From Actinomycetes bacterium (GTDB lineage: Bacteria; Actinomycetota; Acidimicrobiia; Acidimicrobiales; Bog-793): a stretch of DNA of 64,000 nt. Made by a program: the position numbers and the translations under genes. Positions 7,148-15,712 of this stretch are shown here, piece after piece. The notes below the pieces were generated by a model. That model was given only the letters and a program-made list of their open reading frames with translations. It was not told the DNA's origin and made no database searches. Within the stretch, counting starts at the first letter, position 1. Each line of letters begins with the position of its first letter. The DNA is taken from contig JAKBAA010000003.1 in assembly GCA_021809425.1 (NCBI GenBank), positions 1 through 64,000 on the forward strand. Reading direction: 5' to 3'.

Positions 7148-9361
7148 CTATTCGCTCGACCTGCGAGCCGGACGGCTCGCCGCGCCGACGACGAGGTCGA
7201 GGCCCGGTGGGAGGCCGTGCGCCTCGACCGCGCCACGCTCGCCGAGCCGGAGGGAGACGACGCGGGTGCCGATGCGCACCCCGTCCACCGACCGCAGGCC
7301 GACGGCGGACTCGAGCGGCGCCACGTGGAGCTTGCCGTGCGGGACGTCGGCCCAGAGGCCGAGGAGGCAGCTGACGATCACGACCGACGCCGCCATCGAC
7401 CACGCCTGGGGGCGGCACGACGCCGGGTAGGGATCGGGGGCGTGGCGCTCGCCCCGCTGATGGCCGGCGTAGAGCTCGGGCATCCGGTGCTCGAAGCGCT
7501 CGGCGGCGCTGAGCAGGCCCTCGATGAGCGAGGCGGCGGCCGGCCGGCCGGCGTCGCCGGCCGCGCGTGTGAGGCCGGTCAGCGCGATGGCGGTGTCGTG
7601 GGCCCACACCGAGCCGGCGTGGTAGCTGAGCGGGTTGAACCCCGCCGACGAGGTGGCGAGCGTCCGGACCCCAAAGCCACTGTCCAGCTCGGCGCTCGCC
7701 AGCCGGCGCGCCACGAGGTCCTCCTCGGCGCCGTCGAGCAGGCCCGTACCGAGCAGGTGGCCGATGTTCGACGCCAGCGAGTCGACCGCCGCCCCGGCGG
7801 CGTCGAGCGCCACTGCCGGGTACGGCCCGTCGGCGTCCTCGACCCAGAACCGGCGACGGAAGCGGGCAGCCAGACCGTCGGCGACCTCGAGCAGACGCGA
7901 CGAGCCCGGCCGTCCGAACGCGTCGAGCAGCGCCGCCCCGCCGACTGCCGCCTCGTAGGCATAGGCCTGCACCTCGCACAGCGCCAGCGGCGCGCGGGCA
8001 ATCCTGCCGTCGCGGAACTGGATGCCGTCGTGCGAGTCCTTCCACCCTTGGTTCTCGAGCCCGCTGCCGGACTCGTCGACGTAGCTGACGAACCCGTCCC
8101 GGCCTCCGAGCGAGGAGGACAGCCACCCGAGGCACCCGAGCATCGGATCGAGCAGGCGCTCCACCTCGGCCTCGTCCGCACCGAAGCGCCAGGCGTCGTG
8201 GAGCAGGCAGACCCACAGCAAGGTGGCATCGACGGTGCCGTAGTAGGCAGACGGCAGGCTGAGCGGCCGCCCGTCCCGGCGCCACCGCTCGTGGTGCGTG
8301 GGCGACCGCCGGAGCTCGTGAAGGATCTTGCCGGGTGCCTCTCCGGTCAGCGGGTCGCTGTGCCGGCCCTGGCGATGCGCGAGCGTCCGGAGCGTGCCGA
8401 GGGCGAGGTCGGCTCCAATCGGCAACAGCATCCGGGCCGCCCAGATCGAGTCGCGCCCGAACAGCGTGAGGAACCACGGGACGCCGGCGGCGAGGAACAC
8501 GTCGTCGGGGCGGTCGACCGTGACGAGCTGCAGCGCCTCGAGGTCCGCCAGGCTCCGCCCGAGCAGGCGGCCCAGCCGGAGATCCCCCGCCCCCACGACG
8601 AGGGCGGCCCCGTCCCCCGACGCAAAGCGCGCCGGTGCGCCGGGGGAGGCCACCACGGGGCGTACAACCGCTGCGCCGGCGGCGGTGCCGGTCCGCCGCA
8701 CCGTCAGCGAGACCGTCACCTCCGAGCCCGGCTCGAGATCGACGACCCACGCCATCCTCCCGCCGTCGGCCTCGATCACCTCGGGGACGGGCGATGCGCT
8801 CGCCACGACCGAGCCACCTTCCTCGTCCGACCACCGCAGGGCGCCCCCGTCCGACGCCGCGAGGAGCGCCTCGGGGAGGGCGCCGGACTTCACCTCGGCC
8901 ATCTCGGCGAAGTCGGCGGAAAGGCGCAGCTCGACCACGAACCGCAGCGCTGCGCGGTCATACGAACGGAAATTGCATCGCTCGACGAGACCGTCCGGAT
9001 GGACCCGGCGTCGGCGCGTGACCAGCACCGTCGGGTCCGGGACCGCCGTTCCGAGGTTGAAGCAGGCGGCTTCGAAGCGGTTCTCGGCGCCACCGCCGAG
9101 CTCGCGGCTGAGCGGGCTCGGCTCGACCCCGTCGACCACGAGCACGAGCTCGCTCAGCAGTCGCCGGTCCTCCACGAACACCCCACCGGCACCACCCGGT
9201 CGGATCTGACCGTCCTCGTCTGAAAGGCACAGCGCGGGAGCGACGAAGGCCGCCACGAGCCCGTTCAGCTGCGGCTGGCGCGGGCGCTCAACGGTGGACG
9301 GCGTCACCGCGCGACCGCCCGCCAGATCAGCTGTCGGCACATGGCGATCCTCGATTGGCAT
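7148..9361 (-). CDS. Glycogen-debranching-type amylo-alpha-1,6-glucosidase family protein
   Basis: 737 residues. The N-terminal ~300 residues match the N-terminal beta-sandwich of putative glycogen debranching enzymes (GGVFVEDRRLLSELVLVVDG). The rest is an (alpha/alpha)6-barrel glycosidase region with PWFLTLFGRDSIWAARM (about residue 297), a hallmark of this family. Other landmarks are GKILHELRR, YYGTVDATLLWV, NQGWKDSHDGIQF and YHAGSVWAHDTAIAL. Proteins of this type are usually assigned to alpha-glucan or trehalose/sucrose-type oligosaccharide turnover. There is no secretion signal, so it is cytoplasmic. It is divergent from the LacI regulator and next to a sugar ABC transporter, which suggests it acts on the imported sugar. 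A good ribosome site (GGGGAG) precedes the ATG. Confidence 0.8.
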   Translation of the reverse strand: MPIEDRHVPTADLAGGRAVTPSTVERPRQPQLNGLVAAFVAPALCLSDEDGQIRPGGAGGVFVEDRRLLSELVLVVDGVEPSPLSRELGGGAENRFEAACFNLGTAVPDPTVLVTRRRRVHPDGLVERCNFRSYDRAALRFVVELRLSADFAEMAEVKSGALPEALLAASDGGALRWSDEEGGSVVASASPVPEVIEADGGRMAWVVDLEPGSEVTVSLTVRRTGTAAGAAVVRPVVASPGAPARFASGDGAALVVGAGDLRLGRLLGRSLADLEALQLVTVDRPDDVFLAAGVPWFLTLFGRDSIWAARMLLPIGADLALGTLRTLAHRQGRHSDPLTGEAPGKILHELRRSPTHHERWRRDGRPLSLPSAYYGTVDATLLWVCLLHDAWRFGADEAEVERLLDPMLGCLGWLSSSLGGRDGFVSYVDESGSGLENQGWKDSHDGIQFRDGRIARAPLALCEVQAYAYEAAVGGAALLDAFGRPGSSRLLEVADGLAARFRRRFWVEDADGPYPAVALDAAGAAVDSLASNIGHLLGTGLLDGAEEDLVARRLASAELDSGFGVRTLATSSAGFNPLSYHAGSVWAHDTAIALTGLTRAAGDAGRPAAASLIEGLLSAAERFEHRMPELYAGHQRGERHAPDPYPASCRPQAWSMAASVVIVSCLLGLWADVPHGKLHVAPLESAVGLRSVDGVRIGTRVVSLRLGERGAVEAHGLPPGLDLVVGAASRPARRSSE

Positions 9362-9449
9362 GTGCCCCCGCTCCCCGGAATTTCCTCGCTGACCCTAGCG
9401 AGTCAGTTACGGATCTGCAATGATGACCCCAGCAATTGGATCGTTCATC

Positions 9450-9459
9450 TGAACGTTCA
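9450..9459. promoter_or_regulatory. candidate LacI-family operator
   Basis: TGAACGTTCA is a perfect palindrome with the central CG typical of LacI-family sites, in the gap between the divergent glycosidase and LacI-type genes. The half-site GTTCATC also occurs as a direct repeat just before it (from 9443). Confidence 0.5.
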
Positions 9460-9536
9460 TCGGATCGATCACATCAGGCTCGGCGCAACGGTCGTCGGGG
9501 TCGCAGACCGGGGGGTCAGGCGCTATGGGGGGTGCG

Positions 9537-10622
9537 ATGGACGTCGAGGAGCGGCGCGAGCCCACCTCGAAGCGCCCGACCATCGAGATGGTGGCATCCC
9601 GTGCCGGTGTGTCGCGCCAGACCGTCTCGAATGCCGTCAACGCGCCGCACCGGCTCCGCCCGGGCACCCTCGCCGTCGTGCGGGCGGCGATCGACGAGCT
9701 CGGCTACCGCCCGAGCCAGGCGGCGCGCTCGCTGCGGACGCAGTCGACGAGGGTGATCGGCTGCAGGCTGCTGCCGGGGAACTACGGCGGCACTGGCGGC
9801 GTGCTCGATCGCCTGCTGCACTCGCTGTGCGACACCGCCCGGTCCAACGGCTACGACCTGCTCACGTTCTCGGCGAACGACGACGACGACGAGATCGGCG
9901 TCTACGACGACCTGCTTCGACGAAACGCCGTCGACGGGATCCTGCTCACCAACACCCACCACGGGGACGCTCGCCCGGACTGGCTGCTCGAGCGCGGGGC
10001 CCGCTTCGTCGCCTTTGGTCGCCCCTGGGGACGGCGTGGCGTGAAGCACAGCTGGATCGACGTCGACGGCGCCCGGGGCACCGCCGAGGCCGTTGCCCAC
10101 CTGGCGCGCCTCGGCCATACGCGCATCGCCTTCCTGGGCCTGCCGGAAGGCAACGGCGTCGGCGACGACCGCCTCGCCGGCTGGCAGCGCCAGACCCAGC
10201 AGCTGCGGCTGGCGACGAAGGGCCTGCTCGGGCGCGCCGAGGACGGGATCGCCTCGGGCCGGGCGCTCGCCGACCAGCTGCTCGACTCGGCCCGCCCGCC
10301 GTCGGCACTCGTCTGCGTCAGCGACGCCATGGCCATCGGGGCGATGCGCGCCGTCGAGGACCGGGGTTGGCGTCCCGGCCACGAGGTGTCGGTCGTGGGC
10401 TTCGACGACAGCCCGGTCGCATCGGTCATCCGACCGGGTCTGTCGAGCCTTCGCCAACCCATCGAGGCGGTCGCCAACCAGCTCGTCGAGACGCTGCTCG
10501 TCGTGCTCTCCGGAAGGACGCCCCGCCCGGAGCGGACGCTGCTCGCTCCTCGCCTGGTCGTGCGCGAGAGCAGCGGCAGTCGGGAGATCCGACAGATCGG
10601 CACGGCTGCCGAAGCGAGATGA
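9537..10622 (+). CDS. LacI-family transcriptional regulator
   Basis: 361 residues. The N-terminal helix-turn-helix reads IEMVASRAGVSRQTVSNAVN with a LGYRPSQAARSLRT hinge helix, followed by a periplasmic-binding-protein-like sugar-sensing domain (residues ~65-350). LRQPIEAVANQLVETLL is the usual C-terminal dimer segment. An upstream in-frame ATG exists at 9525, but the ATG at 9537 has a G-rich ribosome site just before it and is preferred. It lies upstream of and co-directional with the transporter genes, and divergent from the glycosidase, so it most likely represses both in the absence of the sugar. Confidence 0.9.
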   Translation: MDVEERREPTSKRPTIEMVASRAGVSRQTVSNAVNAPHRLRPGTLAVVRAAIDELGYRPSQAARSLRTQSTRVIGCRLLPGNYGGTGGVLDRLLHSLCDTARSNGYDLLTFSANDDDDEIGVYDDLLRRNAVDGILLTNTHHGDARPDWLLERGARFVAFGRPWGRRGVKHSWIDVDGARGTAEAVAHLARLGHTRIAFLGLPEGNGVGDDRLAGWQRQTQQLRLATKGLLGRAEDGIASGRALADQLLDSARPPSALVCVSDAMAIGAMRAVEDRGWRPGHEVSVVGFDDSPVASVIRPGLSSLRQPIEAVANQLVETLLVVLSGRTPRPERTLLAPRLVVRESSGSREIRQIGTAAEAR

Positions 10623-10628
10623 CCGTGC

Positions 10629-10654
10629 GCCGGCCGGCCCGAACGCCGGCCGGC
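10629..10654 (+). terminator. hairpin between regulator and transporter genes
   Basis: Two copies of GCCGGCCGGC 6 bases apart can pair as a 10-bp stem just after the lacI-type stop. No T tract follows. It may limit read-through from the regulator into the transporter genes. Confidence 0.35.
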
Positions 10655-10732
10655 CCGTGCCAGCCGGCCCCGGTACCACCGGGGCGGGAACCACCAGACC
10701 GAGCACGAGATGAGAAGAAGGGAAGCGGCAAC

Positions 10733-11992
10733 ATGAAGAGAGCAACGAAGGTGCTGGCCTCACTGACGCTCGCGGGGGCGATGACGGCCGGCCTATCCAC
10801 CGGGGCACTCGCCTCCACGCGCGTACCGACAGCGGCGAAGATCACCCTGACCGGCAAGGCGACGGGCGTCAAGCTCTCGCTCATGTTCGGCTCTTCCGGG
10901 CCGGCCGAGACGGCAGCCGTGAAGGCCGCCGCCGCCGCATGGTCCAAGGCGACGCACAACCAGGTCAACGTGATCCCGGCCTCCAACTTCACCCAGCAGC
11001 TCGACGAGGCCTTCGCCGGCGGCACGCCGCCCGACGTCTTCTACCTCGGCTCGCAGCAGGTCGAGACCTTCGCCAAGCAGGGCGAGCTCCTTCCCTACGC
11101 CTCGCTCGTGGCGCCGCCGAAGGCGTTCTACCCGGCTCTCGTCAAGGCGTACACGGTCAACCACACCTGGTACTGCGTGCCGAAGGACTTCTCGAACCTG
11201 GCCCTCGAGATCAACACGACCATGTGGAAGGCGGCCGGCCTCGGCGCCTACCCGACGACCTGGAGCCAGCTGGCAGCCGATGCCAAGGCCCTCACGAAGA
11301 ACGGGGTCGCAGGGCTCGACGTCGGCAACACCCTCGACCGCCTCGGTGCCTTCTTCGCCGAGAACGGCGGCTCGTACATGAACGCGCAGCGCACCAAGTT
11401 CACCTTCAACTCCCCCCAGAACGTCCAGGCGCTGGACTTCGTGCAGAGCCTGGCCAAGCAAGGCATCCTCCAGTTCCCCCCGCAGCAGTCGGCGGGCTGG
11501 GCCGGTGAGGCCTTCGGCCTGGGCAAGGCGGCGATGGCGACCGAGGGCAACTGGATCATCGGGGCGATGAAGTCGAGCTACCCGAGCATCAAGTGGGTCG
11601 CCGTCCCCATGCCGGCCGGCCCGAGCGGCAAGCGGGGAACGCTCACCTTCACCAACTGCTGGGGCATCCCCTCGGCGAGCAAGAACTCCCGCGCCGCCGT
11701 GAGCTTCGTGAAGTACCTCAGCTCATACCAGCAGCAGCTCCGGTTCGCCAATGCCTTCGGCGTCCTGCCGTCCCGGATCGCCGCCGCCACCGCCTACGCC
11801 AAGCAGAACCCCTCCGTCGCCGCCTTCGTCGCCGGCACGCCGTACGCGATGGCGCCGGTTCCGACGGTCGGCTTCTCGACGGTGCAGAGCCAGTTCGACA
11901 CCCAGGTCGTCAACCTCGCCACGGGGGGCGCCAACCCGAGGACGATGCTCGACCAGCTACAGACCAACGCCGAGGCGCTGCTCCGGCCGTAG
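10733..11992 (+). CDS. Extracellular solute-binding protein of a sugar ABC transporter
   Basis: 419 residues, family 1 (maltose/multiple-sugar) binding protein. The signal peptide is MKRATKVLASLTLAGAMTAG with a probable signal peptidase I site after GALA. There is no lipobox cysteine, although most Gram-positive binding proteins are lipoproteins. The mature part has the usual GGTPPDVFYLGSQQVETFA and WGIPSASKNSRAAVSFVKYL motifs. A ribosome site (AAGGGAAG) precedes the ATG. It is the first transporter gene and is separated from the permeases by a long hairpin. The substrate is probably an alpha-glucan oligosaccharide or disaccharide, judged only from the neighbouring glycosidase. Confidence 0.88.
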   Translation: MKRATKVLASLTLAGAMTAGLSTGALASTRVPTAAKITLTGKATGVKLSLMFGSSGPAETAAVKAAAAAWSKATHNQVNVIPASNFTQQLDEAFAGGTPPDVFYLGSQQVETFAKQGELLPYASLVAPPKAFYPALVKAYTVNHTWYCVPKDFSNLALEINTTMWKAAGLGAYPTTWSQLAADAKALTKNGVAGLDVGNTLDRLGAFFAENGGSYMNAQRTKFTFNSPQNVQALDFVQSLAKQGILQFPPQQSAGWAGEAFGLGKAAMATEGNWIIGAMKSSYPSIKWVAVPMPAGPSGKRGTLTFTNCWGIPSASKNSRAAVSFVKYLSSYQQQLRFANAFGVLPSRIAAATAYAKQNPSVAAFVAGTPYAMAPVPTVGFSTVQSQFDTQVVNLATGGANPRTMLDQLQTNAEALLRP

Positions 11993-12003
11993 CGGGGTCC
12001 ACC

Positions 12004-12048
12004 GGTGACCCGCGGGGCCGGCCGGGAGCGCCGGCGCCGCGGGTCACC
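12004..12048 (+). promoter_or_regulatory. intercistronic stem-loop between binding-protein and permease genes
   Basis: A perfect 12-bp stem (GGTGACCCGCGG/CCGCGGGTCACC) encloses a 21-base loop that can itself pair. It lies 12 bases after the binding-protein stop and about 140 bases before the permease start. This position is typical of structures that stabilise the upstream mRNA or partly stop transcription, so that the binding protein is made in excess. Confidence 0.55.
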
Positions 12049-12185
12049 GCCCGGTGCCACCGCGGGCGCGGCCGGGCTCCGCGCGGCGCTGTGCTGGGTG
12101 CTGGCCTCGGCGGGCGCCGGCCCCGGCGGCGCGTGAGGCGGCGCGACGGCCGGCCTGTTCCACCGTCCCGAGAGCAGGTGACACG

Positions 12186-13301
12186 ATGACCACCCTTCCC
12201 GGTCCCGACCCGGACCTCCTCGCCGGCACCGCCGCCGGCGCGCGCCGTTCTCGCCGTCACCGGCTCGGGCGCCGCCTGGTCGGGCGAGGGCGCGGCAACG
12301 GCGCGACCGCCGGCCAGAACGTCGGCGGCTGGCTGTTCGTCTCCCCGGCGCTCGGGATCCTGATGGTCTTCCTCGTCGTCCCGATCTGCTTGGCGATCTA
12401 CGTCAGCTTCACCGACTGGTCGGGGGTGACCAGCCCGTTCGCCTCGACGGTGCACGGCGTCGGCTTCTCCAACTACGCCTCGCTCCTCACCCAGCCCGGG
12501 CTCAGCCAGCAGCTCTTCGGCACGTCGCTTCGGGACAACCTGTACTACGTGCTCTTCGTCGTTCCGCTGCAGACGGCGCTTGCCCTGTGGCTGGCGGTGG
12601 TGGTGAACAACCGCTTCCTTCGGGGCCGCGGGCTCTTCCGCCTCGCCTTCTACTTCCCCTCGGTGACGAGCTCGGTCGCCATCACGACCGTGTTCATCTT
12701 CCTCTTCCAGGGCTCGGGCGCGGTGAACAAGGTGCTGCGCGTCTTCGGCATCACGGGACCGAACTGGCTGTACGACAGCAGAGGCATCTTCTCGGTAGCC
12801 CTCAACAACCTCGGCGTGCACAACCCGCCGGCCTGGTCGGGCCACCTCTTCCTCGGCATCAGCCTCTGGCAGTGGCTGGCGGGGCCGTCGTTCGGGATGT
12901 GCGTGCTCATCATCCTCGCCACCTGGACGACGTCGGGCACCTTCATGCTGCTGTTCCTGGCGGCCCTGCAGGGCGTCTCCCCGGAGGTGGAGGAGGCGAG
13001 CGAGATCGACGGCGCCTCGTCGTGGCAGCGCTTCCGCCACGTCACCCTGCCGATGCTGCGCCCGGCGCTCGTGCTCGTGCTGACGCTCGGGTTCATCGGC
13101 ACCTGGCAGGTGTTCGACCAGGTGACGCTCGTCGGCCCGTACAACCAGACGACCTACACCCCCGCGTACCTCTCCTACTACGTGAGCTTCCAGGACAACC
13201 AGTTCGGCCAGGGGGCGGCGATCGCCTTTCTCCTCTTCGCGCTCATCGTCATCGTGACGCTGATCCAGCGGCGCCTCGTCAAGGAGGACCTGACGCAGTG
13301 A
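12186..13301 (+). CDS. Sugar ABC transporter permease, MalF/UgpA type
   Basis: 371 residues with about six membrane helices after a basic N-terminal tail (~45 residues, Arg-rich). The EAA loop that contacts the ATPase reads EASEIDGASSWQRFRHVTLP (about residues 275-295). WLFVSPALGILMVFLVVPI is the first helix. The ATG at 12186 is chosen because it is the first plausible start ahead of the hydrophobic core. It overlaps the next gene by 4 bases (GTGA), which indicates translational coupling. It pairs with the next gene to form the membrane channel. Confidence 0.9.
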   Translation: MTTLPGPDPDLLAGTAAGARRSRRHRLGRRLVGRGRGNGATAGQNVGGWLFVSPALGILMVFLVVPICLAIYVSFTDWSGVTSPFASTVHGVGFSNYASLLTQPGLSQQLFGTSLRDNLYYVLFVVPLQTALALWLAVVVNNRFLRGRGLFRLAFYFPSVTSSVAITTVFIFLFQGSGAVNKVLRVFGITGPNWLYDSRGIFSVALNNLGVHNPPAWSGHLFLGISLWQWLAGPSFGMCVLIILATWTTSGTFMLLFLAALQGVSPEVEEASEIDGASSWQRFRHVTLPMLRPALVLVLTLGFIGTWQVFDQVTLVGPYNQTTYTPAYLSYYVSFQDNQFGQGAAIAFLLFALIVIVTLIQRRLVKEDLTQ

Positions 13302-14161
13302 GCCATCGCCACCACCGCTCGACCCGGCGCAAGGTCCTCTCCTACGTCCTGCTCGTCGCGTTCGCCCTCGTGTTCCTCGCCCCGTTCCTGCTGCAGCTCG
13401 CCAACTCGCTGAAGACCGACGGCAACGCCACGGCCAACGAGCTCTCTCTCGTGCCCCACCCGGTGTCGCTGGCGGGGTGGCAGCAGGTGCTCGGCATCGG
13501 CAGCGCCGCCGGCGTCGCCGACTTCCCGCGGTGGCTCATGAACAGCCTCGTCGTCTCCCTGCTCATCACGGTCGGACGCGTCTTCCTCGACAGCCTCGCC
13601 GGCTACGCGCTGGCCCGCCTCCACTTCCGCGGCCGGCGCCTCGTGTTCGGGCTGGTCGTCGCCACCCTGATGGTCCCGAGCGTGACCCTGCTGATCCCGC
13701 AGTTCCTCATCATCAAGCAACTCGGCATCTTCAACAGCTATCCCGGGATGATCCTGCCGATGCTCATCGACGCCACCGGGATCTACCTGATGCGGCAGTT
13801 CTTCCTGCAGGTCCCGGTCGCGCTCGAGGAGGCGGCCCGGATCGACGGGGCGGGGACCTTCACTACCTATTGGCGGGTCGTGCTCCCGATGGTCCGCCCA
13901 GGGCTGATCACCCTCACCATCCTCTCGTTCCAGGCCGCCTGGAACCAGTACGCCTTCTTCCTCGTCGCCACCGTCTCGCCCCAGTACTTCACCCTGACGA
14001 CCGGCCTCGCCAACATCGTCGACGGCGGCCTCTCGGCGGGCAACCAGTTCCCCCTCAAGCTCGCCGCCGCCATGCTCACGACGGTCCCGGTCGCGGTGCT
14101 GTTCTTCGTCTTCCAGCGCTACCTTCGTGCCAGCCGCTTCGACGCCGCCGTGAAGGGCTGA
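13298..14161 (+). CDS. Sugar ABC transporter permease, MalG/UgpE type
   Basis: 287 residues, six helices. The EAA loop is EEAARIDGAGTFTTYWRVVL with LPMVRPGL following. Strong ribosome site AAGGAGG precedes the GTG, which lies inside the end of the previous gene. No ATP-binding gene follows, so a shared multi-sugar ATPase (MsiK-like, as known in Streptomyces) encoded elsewhere probably drives the system; that is inference. A terminator-like hairpin closes the operon. Confidence 0.9.
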   Translation: MSHRHHRSTRRKVLSYVLLVAFALVFLAPFLLQLANSLKTDGNATANELSLVPHPVSLAGWQQVLGIGSAAGVADFPRWLMNSLVVSLLITVGRVFLDSLAGYALARLHFRGRRLVFGLVVATLMVPSVTLLIPQFLIIKQLGIFNSYPGMILPMLIDATGIYLMRQFFLQVPVALEEAARIDGAGTFTTYWRVVLPMVRPGLITLTILSFQAAWNQYAFFLVATVSPQYFTLTTGLANIVDGGLSAGNQFPLKLAAAMLTTVPVAVLFFVFQRYLRASRFDAAVKG

Positions 14162-14219
14162 ACCGCCCGGCCAGCGCCGCCCGGCCAGCGCCGCCCATCC
14201 AGCGCCGCCCGCGAGCCAG

Positions 14220-14252
14220 GCGCTCCCCGCGGGCCGGACCGCCGGGGAGCGC
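14220..14252 (+). terminator. hairpin after sugar-transporter operon
   Basis: GCGCTCCCCGCGG pairs with CCGCCGGGGAGCGC (one bulged base) around a short loop, about 60 bases after the permease stop. No T run. Confidence 0.5.
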
Positions 14253-14267
14253 CCGCCCGGGTGGGGC

Positions 14268-14273
14268 TAGCCT
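14268..14273 (+). promoter_or_regulatory. -10 box for leaderless aquaporin mRNA
   Basis: TAGCCT ends 6 bases before the GTG at 14280, with no ribosome site between, so the start codon would be at the 5' end of the mRNA. Confidence 0.4.
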
Positions 14274-14279
14274 GCCCCG

Positions 14280-15053
14280 GTGGATCGCCGAGCCCACGTC
14301 GTCGACTGGTCCTGCGAGCTCGTCGGCACCGCCGTGCTCGTCCTCGGAGGCCTGTCGGCCGTCGTCGCCGACTTCGCCCCGGGCTCCCCGGTGGCCTCGC
14401 TCGTCCCCTCGGCCTCCCTCCGCCTGCTCCTCACCGGCGGGCTGTTCGCCGGCACCGGCGCCCTCGTCACGCTCTCGCCGGTCGGTCGGCGCAGCGGGGC
14501 CCACCTCAACCCGGCGGTCAGCCTCGCCTTCTTCGCCGAGGGCCACCTGGCGGTGCCCGATCTCGTCGGCTACGTCGTCGCCCAGTGCCTCGGCGCTCTC
14601 GCCGGCACCGCCACCCTTGCGGTCGCCTGGGGGAAGCGGGCCGCGAGCCTCCGCGACGGCCTCACCCAGCCGGGCCGCGGGCTCTCCCCCTTGGCCGCCG
14701 CGGGCGTGGAGGCGCTCATGACCGGCGTGCTCGTCCTCACCCTGTTCGCCTTCGTCTCGAGCACCCGCACCGCCCGCTGGACGCCGCTCGCCGCCTGGGC
14801 GGTCATCACGGTGCTCGTCTGGCAGGGCGCCCCCTACACCGGCACGAGCCTCAACCCCGCCCGCAGCCTCGGCCCCGCCGTCGTCTCGGGCCACTGGGGC
14901 GACTACTGGGTCTACCTCGTCGGCCCCCTCACGGGCGCCGCGGCGGCCGTCGGGTTGTGGCGGGCGAGCGAGCGTCAGACCCTCACCGCCAAGCTCTTCC
15001 ACGACCCCCGCTACCACAGCGCCGTGCGCTCGCTGCTTCCCGTCAAGCCCTGA
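14280..15053 (+). CDS. Aquaporin / major intrinsic protein family channel
   Basis: 257 residues with six helices and the two half-helix NPA boxes: GAHLNPAVSLAFF (first) and GTSLNPARSLGPAVV (second). The Arg after the second NPA forms the selectivity filter. The residues near the second NPA (NPARS rather than NPARD) suggest a water channel rather than a glycerol facilitator, but the evidence is slight. The GTG start gives MDRRAHVVDWSCELVGTAVL, a normal N-terminus. It stands alone, directly followed by the duplicated gene remnant. Confidence 0.9.
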   Translation: MDRRAHVVDWSCELVGTAVLVLGGLSAVVADFAPGSPVASLVPSASLRLLLTGGLFAGTGALVTLSPVGRRSGAHLNPAVSLAFFAEGHLAVPDLVGYVVAQCLGALAGTATLAVAWGKRAASLRDGLTQPGRGLSPLAAAGVEALMTGVLVLTLFAFVSSTRTARWTPLAAWAVITVLVWQGAPYTGTSLNPARSLGPAVVSGHWGDYWVYLVGPLTGAAAAVGLWRASERQTLTAKLFHDPRYHSAVRSLLPVKP

Positions 15054-15070
15054 GCGGGGAGCCCGTGCCG

Positions 15071-15228
15071 GGTCCTTCGTGGCACTGCCGTTGCTCGGTC
15101 GACTGGTCGCCTGGCAGCCCGCAGCGCGCCTCCCCGCCGCCCGGCTCCGCCGGCTCCGCCCCGCCGGCATGCCAGTCGCACGAACGCCACCTTCTCGTCG
15201 CCTGGGCGCCTGCTACCAGACGCGTCCG
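15071..15228 (+). repeat. degenerate second copy of the DUF2156 gene 3' end and its flank
   Basis: Translated in one frame this gives SFVALPLLGRLVAWQPAARL, nearly the same as the last residues of the protein ending at 6964 (SFVELPLLGRLVAWQPAARL). The DNA match continues past that gene's stop: GTCGCACGAACGCCACCTTCTCGTC here aligns with 7057 onward. The extra 29-bp repeat units are missing. The rest of the gene is absent, so this is a remnant or a dispersed repeat, not a gene. Confidence 0.8.
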
Positions 15229-15304
15229 GTTCACCCGACGGGCCTAGCCTCCGCTCCGGCGCGCCCCGTGGCGCGCCGGCAGGTACGCACGACGAGGAGG
15301 CGGA

Positions 15305-15682
15305 GTGGACCGCGCTGCTGTCCGGGTGGCACCGGTCGCGCTCGCCCTCCTCCTCGGCGCCGGCCTCGCCGCGGCCGCCGTCGCTCTGGGGCGCCTCGCC
15401 CGGCACACGGCAAGCGACCTCGACGTCACCCTGGGCCTCCTCGGCGCCGTCGGCTGCGCCGCCCTCGCGCTCGCCCTCGTCGCGCTCGCCGCCCTCCTTG
15501 CCCGGCGCCCCCCGACCGCCAGCGCGGCAACCACCGGCCCCGCCGGCGCCAGCCGAGTTGGCGCCAGCCGGGTTGGCACGAGCCGTGCGGGCACCAGCCC
15601 CGCGCCATCGGCCACCCGGCTCGGTGCCGGCCCGGTCCCGCCGCGCCGTGCGGGCGCCGGGAGCCCGGGATGGCCCGCCTAA
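15305..15682 (+). CDS. Small two-helix membrane protein, function unknown
   Basis: 125 residues with two hydrophobic helices (about residues 8-30 and 40-66) and a long Ala/Ser/Thr/Arg-rich tail with GASRVG-like repeats. A strong ribosome site (GAGGAGG) sits just before the GTG start, which supports a real gene. It ends 30 bases before the ABC exporter ATPase and could belong with it. No family is recognised. Confidence 0.55.
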   Translation: MDRAAVRVAPVALALLLGAGLAAAAVALGRLARHTASDLDVTLGLLGAVGCAALALALVALAALLARRPPTASAATTGPAGASRVGASRVGTSRAGTSPAPSATRLGAGPVPPRRAGAGSPGWPA

Positions 15683-15712
15683 GCTCGATTGCTCGAGCGA
15701 GGAGCCACGCAG

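Noticed and set aside
7217..9223. Long plus-strand reading frame opposite the debranching-type gene
   Set aside because: No recognisable domain; the minus strand encodes a clear glycosidase family protein with a ribosome site.
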